A stretch of DNA of 64,000 bases. It comes from Flavisolibacter nicotianae (GTDB lineage Bacteria > Bacteroidota > Bacteroidia > Chitinophagales > Chitinophagaceae). Numbering within the stretch: the stretch's first letter is position 1; the number at the start of each line of letters is the position of its first letter. Under the pieces are notes generated by a model. The model searched no databases. It worked only from the letters and a program-made list of their open reading frames with translations, and had not been told where the DNA came from. Positions 57,969 through 64,000 of the stretch are shown here, piece by piece. The stretch is taken from positions 248,001-312,000 of the forward strand of contig NZ_RBCI01000002.1 of assembly GCF_003628535.1 (NCBI RefSeq), read 5' to 3'. The position numbers and the translations under genes were made by a program.

Positions 57969-60065
57969 TTAGCGCTTCTGAAAAGGCAAACTTTCTGTTT
58001 TTCCATTGCAACGCAATTCCAGCAAATAGGTGCCGTTGGGCAAGGCGTGCACGTCGATTGCAAAAGCGGTGTTGTCTTTGACTACTTCATTTTGCTGTCT
58101 CACGATCCTTCCGGCTGCATCAACGATTCGTAGGGTAGCCGTTCCGTTCCCTGTAAAAGACTGGATGTACAACTGCCCTGTTGTGGGATTGGGAAAGAGT
58201 TGCAATGCTTTTGTTGTTTCACTTCTTTTTACTGCAACGGTACGACTGTAGGTGAAGGCCCCGTCGTTATCGTTCATTTTCAGTCGGTAAAAGCTGGTGC
58301 CGGTAAGCGGGTTGGCATCGGTGAACGAATACGATTTCGGCCCTGTACTGTTGCCGGCCGCAGGCACGGAGTCAATGTTTGTAAAATTGATGCCGTTGGT
58401 GCCTCGTTCAATGATAAATGCCTGCGTGTTTAGTTCGTTTGCCGTTTGCCAGACAAGGTAATTTGCAGCGCTTTGTTGCGTAACAGAAAATTGCAGTAGC
58501 GTAAGAGGTAAAGGCCCAGAAGAAGCTTCGTTGAACTTGGAGATAAACACAGCAGCATTGCCGGTACCCGCTGTGAGAATAAAGGTGGCTGGACCGGGAT
58601 CTAAATCTGCTGCGACAGCAAATTCCCCGGTTGCATAAATATTACCAAACGCATCCAATATTAGGGCTGTTCCAAAGTCTGACGAGGTACCACCCATATT
58701 TTTAGCCCAGCGGAAATTTCCCGCAGAATCAAGTTTGGAAACGAAAATATCATAATGACCACTAACACCATTCGGAGTTTCAAATGCCGTAAGCAAGTAG
58801 GTGCCTGGGCCAGGATCAAAGTCTTCTGTGTCAACAAAACTTCCTGTCAAGTAAATATTTGCCGATTGATCCAGGGTGATTGACCGGCCGTTTTCATAGC
58901 TAAAACCACCGGTGGCTTTAGCCCATACAAGGTGCCCATTGTTGTCCAACTTTAAAACAAACATGGCACTGTTTCCCATTGTCGTCAAATAAACATGACT
59001 GCCAAACGGGTCGAAGTCAACCGTGCCTTGAAACCGTCCGGTCACAAACGCATTTCCAGCTTGATCAACGGCCAGCGAACATCCAAATTCATCCGAGGCA
59101 CCGCCAAATCCTCTTGCCCATACAAGGCTGCCAGCGCTATTCAACTTGAAAACGAAAATGTCACTCGTAGGGCTAACCCCGGCCATTGAACCATAAGCGA
59201 CAAGCCCAAAATCGGTTGTTCCATTAAAGCCCCCCGTTGTATAGCTGTTGCCAGCAGAATCGACGGCAATCGAATAGCTCATATCATACGAGCGGCCGCC
59301 AGTGCGAATTGCCCAGACGAAATTGCCTGCCGTATCAAGTTTGGAAACAAAAACATCCGGGCCGCCGCGAGACTGCAGGTAGGACGTGCCCTGGTTGGGA
59401 TTAAAATCAACGCTTTCTGTAAAGTGACCCGTTGTATAAATGTACCCTGATCCATCCAATGCAATGGCAGCACCGCCATCGTCGAGGGGGCCGCCTATTT
59501 TTTTTGCCCAAACAAAATTTCCTGCGGAGTCCAGCTTCAGAATAAAAATGTCACCCGAGCCGGCAGAAATAAGATTGTAGCTATCTGCTCCCGGATTAAA
59601 GTCAACGGTATCGGCAAATTTTCCCGTGAGGTAGGCGTTTCCTAAAGGATCGACAGCTAAATCAAAGGCAAAGTCGCCATTGTGTGCATTTTGCATATAA
59701 TCAGAAGTCGTGTCCTTGCCACCAATCTGTTTGGCCCATAGGAGGTTGCCGGAAGAATCCAGTTTGGCGATGAACGCATCGGCAAATCCGGCAGCGGTAA
59801 GAGTGAACGTTCGGGGGCCGGGATCCACGTCCATCGTACCGGAGAAATAACCGCTTACGTAGACGTTTCCAAATGAGTCGGCACCGATGGATTTGCTAAA
59901 TTCCTGGCCTGTTGCATTCAATTGCTTTGCCCAGTGGAAATTGGGTTGTGGATAACATACGGTCGTGCCAAGCACCAGGATGGTGAGAATGAACAGGCGT
60001 GTTAGCGGAAGGGCTGCAGAATGCGATTGGGGAACATCCTGTTGAACGGTTCGATGATTTTTCAT
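57969..60065 (-). CDS. SBBP-repeat protein with T9SS sorting tail
   Basis: 698 residues. Long basic N-region, then the signal peptide core LFILTILVLGTTVCYPQ. The body consists of about nine SBBP/beta-propeller-type repeats of ~50-55 residues. Each reads like SFGNVYVSGYFSGTMDVDPG...DAFIAKLDSSGNLLWAKQIGG, where the repeated DxxGNxYxTG and KLDSAGNFVWAK phrases stand out. A FnIII-like stretch (NYLVWQTANELNTQAFIIE) and a C-terminal tail (ALQLFPNPTTGQLYIQSF ... LPNGTYLLELRCNG) follow, the latter a type A T9SS signal. Likely secreted or surface-bound; no catalytic function visible. Single gene. Confidence 0.88.
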   Translation of the reverse strand: MKNHRTVQQDVPQSHSAALPLTRLFILTILVLGTTVCYPQPNFHWAKQLNATGQEFSKSIGADSFGNVYVSGYFSGTMDVDPGPRTFTLTAAGFADAFIAKLDSSGNLLWAKQIGGKDTTSDYMQNAHNGDFAFDLAVDPLGNAYLTGKFADTVDFNPGADSYNLISAGSGDIFILKLDSAGNFVWAKKIGGPLDDGGAAIALDGSGYIYTTGHFTESVDFNPNQGTSYLQSRGGPDVFVSKLDTAGNFVWAIRTGGRSYDMSYSIAVDSAGNSYTTGGFNGTTDFGLVAYGSMAGVSPTSDIFVFKLNSAGSLVWARGFGGASDEFGCSLAVDQAGNAFVTGRFQGTVDFDPFGSHVYLTTMGNSAMFVLKLDNNGHLVWAKATGGFSYENGRSITLDQSANIYLTGSFVDTEDFDPGPGTYLLTAFETPNGVSGHYDIFVSKLDSAGNFRWAKNMGGTSSDFGTALILDAFGNIYATGEFAVAADLDPGPATFILTAGTGNAAVFISKFNEASSGPLPLTLLQFSVTQQSAANYLVWQTANELNTQAFIIERGTNGINFTNIDSVPAAGNSTGPKSYSFTDANPLTGTSFYRLKMNDNDGAFTYSRTVAVKRSETTKALQLFPNPTTGQLYIQSFTGNGTATLRIVDAAGRIVRQQNEVVKDNTAFAIDVHALPNGTYLLELRCNGKTESLPFQKR

Positions 60066-60293
60066 ATTTCATGTTTAGATATGAGAAAATCCATTTCATT
60101 CAGGTGCCGGCAGAGGCTTTGGCATCAGAGAATTTGCCTGTTAAAACAACGAAAAGAGAAATGGATAAACGATGAGTACCGTCAAGCGAATCGGTGACAG
60201 TGGTTACAGGGACTGTTTTTCCAAAAAGGATGAAGCGGAATGATCGTGGGCAGGAATGAGGGCGCCGTTTGGCGTGTACGGGTTGCAAAAAGC

Positions 60294-62567
60294 TTACAAC
60301 TCACCTTTCTGCTCCAAACGCTGTATTCGTTCGCGGACCTTTGCTTTCTCTGCCTGTACGTTGGCAACGATATCCTGGAATTCTTTGTCGTGCCAGAGGT
60401 TTTCGAAGAGTGGGTCTCGCAAAATGTAGTAAGGCGCTCCCCAGCCCCAAACAGAGTTATTGGAAGACGGCTCTTTTAATATTTCGTAAGCAGCCTTTTT
60501 GTTTCCCAGGAAAGCATACACACCCGCTAGGTCATACTCTTTAATTGGATGTCCTTTTGCTTTTTCATCTTCTTTGTACTTGTTGAGTGAACTATTCATC
60601 CATTTCGCTGCCTCTTCTTTTCTGCCCACTTTCCATAAGGCCACCGCATAGCGATGCGCATTGGGATGGTTGGAGAACGATCCGAAGACCTTTTCGTAAA
60701 GAGTAACGGCTTTGGTACAGTCATTCTTCAAATAGCAGTACGCCTCTCCTGCAAAGTAAAGTGCATTGCTGCTGCTGTCCTGCTTCAGGTACTCATAGGC
60801 ATATTTGATGACTTCTTCACCGGTCCCCACCCGCATCAGTATTCTTGCCATGTCTAGAAATCCGCGGGCTTTTGCAACGGCATTCACATCCTGGTCAATG
60901 GCTTTTTGGGCATAATGTTTTGCCTTTTCAAAGTCGAGAATATTCTGATAAACAAATGATAAAAGGCCATAAACTTCTGGTGTCGTAATGGATTGAGGAT
61001 CTAAGCGGAGCGCTTTTTTTAGGTAATGCAATGATTTCTCAACTGTATTATCTGAGTGGACGTAATATTCCGCTAAATGAAGGTTGGCTTCAAAATGATT
61101 GGGATTAAGGGTAATTGCCTTTTCCAAATAGCTCAACTGCCGGTCTTTCTTTCCTGTAAAGTCATAATATTCGCTGAGCAAAACCATGGGATCAACTGCA
61201 TTATTGTCTATTGTCAGCGCCTTTTCACACGGAGCAGCAACCGAGTCGGGAAGCTGCTGTTTATTTATTTTTTTCTTCAAACTATTTATATAGACTTTTT
61301 CCCAGTAAGCTTTTGCTTTTAACGTGTAAGCTTCGGCAAGGTTCGAATCAATGGCAAGCGCCTGCCTGCACAACGACTGGATTTTGTTGTAGTCTGACTC
61401 AAGCTGCGGTAACGTATAGGCATATTTTACAAAATTGGTCTGTGCCTCGTAATAAAGATCCAGCGCTCTTTGGTTGGTAGAAGGCACACGAGCCAAGCGA
61501 CCTTCCACCTCAGGCGCAATCTTTACCTTCAGCGCACTGGCGATTTCGCTGGCGATGTTTTCCTGCAAGCTGAATACATCGTCCAACTCGCTGGTAAAGC
61601 TGTCTGCCCAGATTTGCTGGTCGGCCTTTGCATCAATCAATTCGGTGGTGATCTTCACCTTGTTGCCAACACGCTGCACGCTGCCTGCCAGGATGTACGA
61701 TACACCCAGTTCATCAGCGATGTTGCCGGTTGTCTTTTTACTGTCCCGGTATTGCTCCACCGACTGACGGGAGATGACATGAAAAGACCTGACCTGCGAG
61801 AGGTTGTTCAGCACCGCTTCCATCATGCCGTTGCAGAAGAACTCGTTTTCGCCTTTTTGCAAACTCTCGTTGTGGAAAGGCAAAATGGCAATGGCCTTTG
61901 TGGCCGTGTTGGCAGCCAGCACCGAAGGCGCGAATTTTTTGAAGAAGAAAAACGAAGCGGTACCGATCACTAATACAAGTCCCAGCCAGCGAAGCGCAGA
62001 TGGAATCCGTTTTGTGCTGTTTGGTGCACGACCCTTACCCTGCAATGTTTCGTTTTGCGGAACGCTGATTCCTTCATTGCTAACGGCATAAATCGCCACC
62101 GGTTCTTTTACGTTCTTTAGCAAGAAACGTCCCAGGCAAACCGCTTGGATGTCTTTATGATTTTTGATGTCGTCGTACACTTTTGCCGAAAGAAAAATGC
62201 CGCCCGGAACAGCAAAGGACTCGATCCGCGAAGCAATGTTCACACCATCGCCATAGACGTCCGATTCATCCACCATTACGTCGCCGGCATGAATGCCAAT
62301 GCGCAGCGGCACGCTGGGTTCTTCTCGCATCTGCTGCTGTACGGCCACCGCCGCTCTTGCCGCTTCGATGGAACTGGAAAAGATACAGAGAGCTCCATCA
62401 CCCATCATCTTCTGGATGCGGCCACCGTGTGCTGCGGTTTCCTGTTGCAGGATGTGTTCAAACTTGTTGCGGATTTGCAGGGCCTGTTCCTCGTCTTCCT
62501 GCATCAGTGTGGTATAGCCCATGATGTCGGCAAACACAATGGCTACAAGTTGGCGGCTGGAGGACAT
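60294..62567 (-). CDS. Class III nucleotidyl cyclase with TolB-like domain and TPRs
   Basis: 757 residues from ATG 62567. Cyclase domain (~5-165): FADIMGYTT with metal Asp14, KMMGDGALCIF with base-recognition Lys53 and metal Asp57, and DGVNIASRIES with Asn110 and Arg114. All catalytic positions are filled, so adenylate cyclase activity is likely. One membrane helix (~192-209) follows. Then comes a periplasmic FlgO/TolB-like domain (AIAILPFHNESLQKGENEFF, YILAGSVQRVGNKVKITTEL, IWADSFTSELDDVFSLQENI), and from ~330 about ten TPR helices (AITLNPNHFEANLHLAEYYV and others). It may sense peptides or proteins outside and make cAMP inside (inference). The ORF extends upstream, but ATG 62567 precedes the domain directly. 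Confidence 0.88.
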   Translation of the reverse strand: MSSSRQLVAIVFADIMGYTTLMQEDEEQALQIRNKFEHILQQETAAHGGRIQKMMGDGALCIFSSSIEAARAAVAVQQQMREEPSVPLRIGIHAGDVMVDESDVYGDGVNIASRIESFAVPGGIFLSAKVYDDIKNHKDIQAVCLGRFLLKNVKEPVAIYAVSNEGISVPQNETLQGKGRAPNSTKRIPSALRWLGLVLVIGTASFFFFKKFAPSVLAANTATKAIAILPFHNESLQKGENEFFCNGMMEAVLNNLSQVRSFHVISRQSVEQYRDSKKTTGNIADELGVSYILAGSVQRVGNKVKITTELIDAKADQQIWADSFTSELDDVFSLQENIASEIASALKVKIAPEVEGRLARVPSTNQRALDLYYEAQTNFVKYAYTLPQLESDYNKIQSLCRQALAIDSNLAEAYTLKAKAYWEKVYINSLKKKINKQQLPDSVAAPCEKALTIDNNAVDPMVLLSEYYDFTGKKDRQLSYLEKAITLNPNHFEANLHLAEYYVHSDNTVEKSLHYLKKALRLDPQSITTPEVYGLLSFVYQNILDFEKAKHYAQKAIDQDVNAVAKARGFLDMARILMRVGTGEEVIKYAYEYLKQDSSSNALYFAGEAYCYLKNDCTKAVTLYEKVFGSFSNHPNAHRYAVALWKVGRKEEAAKWMNSSLNKYKEDEKAKGHPIKEYDLAGVYAFLGNKKAAYEILKEPSSNNSVWGWGAPYYILRDPLFENLWHDKEFQDIVANVQAEKAKVRERIQRLEQKGEL

Positions 62568-62739
62568 AAAGAAGGTTGTCCTTTGTAAGTTACGGTTTTT
62601 GGGTTGCAATAGCTACATGAAACGGCGATGCTATTGATGACCAATGCAGCATTATTCCACTGCTAACTTTTGGGGAAAGTTGTTGTTTGAAACGTTGTGG
62701 ACAGGCGCAGGGAACCTGCTCAATATCCGGATCTATGCC

Positions 62740-63447
62740 TCACTCAGCGTATTTGTACCCAACCCCTCTCACCGAGTGAAAATATTTCGGCGTACGGCTG
62801 TCTTCTTCAAAATACTTGCGGAAGCTTAAGATGAAGTTGTCGATCGTTCGGGTAGTTGGATAAACATTATAGCCCCATACCGCCTGCAGGATTTTTTCTC
62901 GCGGCACCACTTCGTTTTTGTTTTCGATAAGCAGTTTCAGGAGCATGGCTTCTTTCTTGCTCAGGTCTATTTTTTCGCCACGGGCCGTTACTGCCTGTTG
63001 CGCTTTAAAGTCCACCGTGTTGCCACCAAAGCTATAGGTTTCGCCGACGGTGGACGTTTTTTGCAGGCGCTTGTTTTTCTCAATCAGCTTTTGCACACGA
63101 AGCAGCAGCTCTTCCAGGTTGAAAGGCTTGGTGAGATAATCGTCCGCGCCTTTTTTCAGTCCGGTAACCCTGTCGGCGCCGGTATCTTTAGCGCTCAGGA
63201 TCAGGATGGGCACTTCGGTGTTGGTGAGGCGGATGTTTTGCGTCACGCTGAAGCCGTCCACTTCGGGTAGCATGACATCGAGGATGATCAGGTCGAAGTA
63301 TTCGTTTTGCACTGCTTTCATGGCCTGCAGGCCGTCAAAAGCGGAGGTCACCTGGTAGCCCTGTAACTCAAGGTTCATCTTCAGGCTTTCGTGAAGGTTT
63401 TCTTCGTCTTCTACCAAAAGAACGGAGGGTTTGTTGGGATCGATCAT
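62740..63447 (-). CDS. OmpR-family response regulator
   Basis: 235 residues. Receiver domain: VLLVEDEENLHESL (acidic pair), LIILDVMLPEVDGF with phospho-acceptor Asp57, ILILSAKDTGADRVTG and YLTKPFNLEELLLRV (Lys of KPF). C-terminal winged helix: LSKKEAMLLKLLIENKNEVVPREKILQAVWG, then TRTIDNFILSFRKYFEEDSR and FHSVRGVGYKYAE. It regulates transcription after phosphorylation. Its start overlaps the stop of the upstream kinase gene by 4 bases (63444-63447), so the two form a cognate pair. Target genes are not evident. Confidence 0.93.
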   Translation of the reverse strand: MIDPNKPSVLLVEDEENLHESLKMNLELQGYQVTSAFDGLQAMKAVQNEYFDLIILDVMLPEVDGFSVTQNIRLTNTEVPILILSAKDTGADRVTGLKKGADDYLTKPFNLEELLLRVQKLIEKNKRLQKTSTVGETYSFGGNTVDFKAQQAVTARGEKIDLSKKEAMLLKLLIENKNEVVPREKILQAVWGYNVYPTTRTIDNFILSFRKYFEEDSRTPKYFHSVRGVGYKYAE

Positions 63448-64000
63448 AATTGAGCGTTCAATTGAACTATAAATTTACTTCCTGTCGGCTGATTGTCTTT
63501 CACAACAATCTCGCCGCCGTGGTCTTTGACGATTTTGCGACAGATGTAGAGTCCAAGCCCGGTGCCTTGCGTTTTGCGGGTTTCTTCGTTGCCGATTCGA
63601 TAGAACTTTTCAAACACCGCTTTCTTTTCTTCGTCCGGAATGCCGGCCCCTTCGTCTGCCACTTCCAGTGAAATGAGGTTGCCGCTTGTTGTGAGGGAAA
63701 GCGTAATGGGCTTATCCCTGGGCGAATACTTGTTGGCGTTTTCGAGCAGGTTGCTCAGCAAAAGTTTTAGCAGCATGGCGTCGCCACGGGTATCCACGTC
63801 TTCCTGGATAAAAGTGCGCAGTTCCCTGCTCGTGTAGCGGGCTCCAAAATTTTTTACCACGTCCTTCACCAGGTCCGAAAGGTCCAGTTCTTCTTTCGAA
63901 AAGCGGTAGGCATTGCCTTCGAGCTGCGACGAGATGAGGATGTTGTTGATCAGCGTATCGAGGCGCAGGGTTTCCTGCAGGGTCATCTGCACCAGCTTTT
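63444..64000 (-). CDS. Sensor histidine kinase, C-terminal part (runs off the window)
   Basis: The last ~185 residues are visible. Open frame continues to the window edge (KLVQMTLQETLRL at the junction), so the sensor part and the phospho-His lie beyond. Visible: the second dimerisation helix (LINNILISSQLEG), N box LLSNLLENANKYSP, G1 VADEGAGIPDEEK, F box FEKFYRIGNEETRKTQ and G2 GTGLGLYICRKIVKDHGG. A complete HATPase domain closes with GSKFIVQLNAQL. It is the partner of the downstream OmpR-type regulator, with which it overlaps by 4 bases. Confidence 0.92.
   Translation of the reverse strand, partial: KLVQMTLQETLRLDTLINNILISSQLEGNAYRFSKEELDLSDLVKDVVKNFGARYTSRELRTFIQEDVDTRGDAMLLKLLLSNLLENANKYSPRDKPITLSLTTSGNLISLEVADEGAGIPDEEKKAVFEKFYRIGNEETRKTQGTGLGLYICRKIVKDHGGEIVVKDNQPTGSKFIVQLNAQL

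Noticed and set aside
61330-61360. GGTTCGAATC, resembling a tRNA T-loop
   Set aside because: It lies inside the cyclase-TPR coding frame, and no acceptor or anticodon stems can be formed around it. No tRNA gene was found in the window.

Overview
The window looks like chromosome of a member of the Bacteroidota, most likely Chitinophagaceae or a close relative (inference). The grounds are several exported proteins ending in type IX secretion (T9SS) sorting tails, promoters of the TAnnTTTG type, almost no Shine-Dalgarno sequences, many lipoproteins and peptidases typical of the phylum, and families common there (DUF2911, PorT-like barrel, PRC-barrel, Uma2, SBBP repeats, class III cyclase fused to TPRs). 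Base composition is moderate, roughly half G+C by eye. The exception is one clearly A+T-richer gene at 14123-14884. I see no tRNA, rRNA, CRISPR array, insertion sequence or prophage.

Layout. 1-6 kb: end of an outer-membrane barrel gene, an exported Hcp-like protein with a T9SS-tailed neighbour, a CHASE3-type histidine kinase, a DUF2911 protein, and a small membrane protein with a PRC-barrel protein. 6-14 kb: zinc alcohol dehydrogenase, a two-gene operon of an exported protein with a LysM-like segment plus a four-helix membrane TIR protein, a lipoprotein phosphoesterase and a T9SS beta-helix protein. 14-24 kb: the A+T-rich orphan gene, a TldD/TldE pair whose TldD carries a Tat-like leader, small proteins, and a UvrD-like helicase fused to an Fe-S nuclease. 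24-36 kb: DinB, divergent S9 and M28 peptidases, SDR, VOC and SET proteins, a large GAF-like protein and MutL. 36-49 kb: lipoproteins, a macroglobulin-like protein with a TonB plug domain, RpiB, a second M28 peptidase, Uma2, a deoxyhypusine-synthase homologue, AcpH-like, a second DUF2911, glutathione peroxidase, alpha/beta hydrolase, Psd, YjjG and SDR. 49-64 kb: arginase-family protein, GH13 lipoprotein, UshA-like lipoprotein, zinc metallopeptidase, KorA, a gene broken by an in-frame stop, an SBBP/T9SS protein, a cyclase-TPR protein, and an OmpR-type regulator with its kinase running off the end.

The genes form mostly housekeeping and envelope or peptide-degradation functions in short operons rather than one large pathway. 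The most unusual structure lies between the genes. (1) At about a dozen gene junctions there are inverted repeats whose arms are built of degenerate 7-bp units. (2) A modular repeat of about 330-345 bp occurs three times, each time between convergent genes and in the same orientation relative to the gene it follows. The best candidate for an unrecognised protein system is the exported-protein/TIR-membrane-protein operon at 7531-9815. Other points worth checking are a MutL without its endonuclease motifs, an arginase-family protein lacking metal ligands, a SET protein with a histone-H1-like tail, a bacterial DHS homologue, and two decayed genes.
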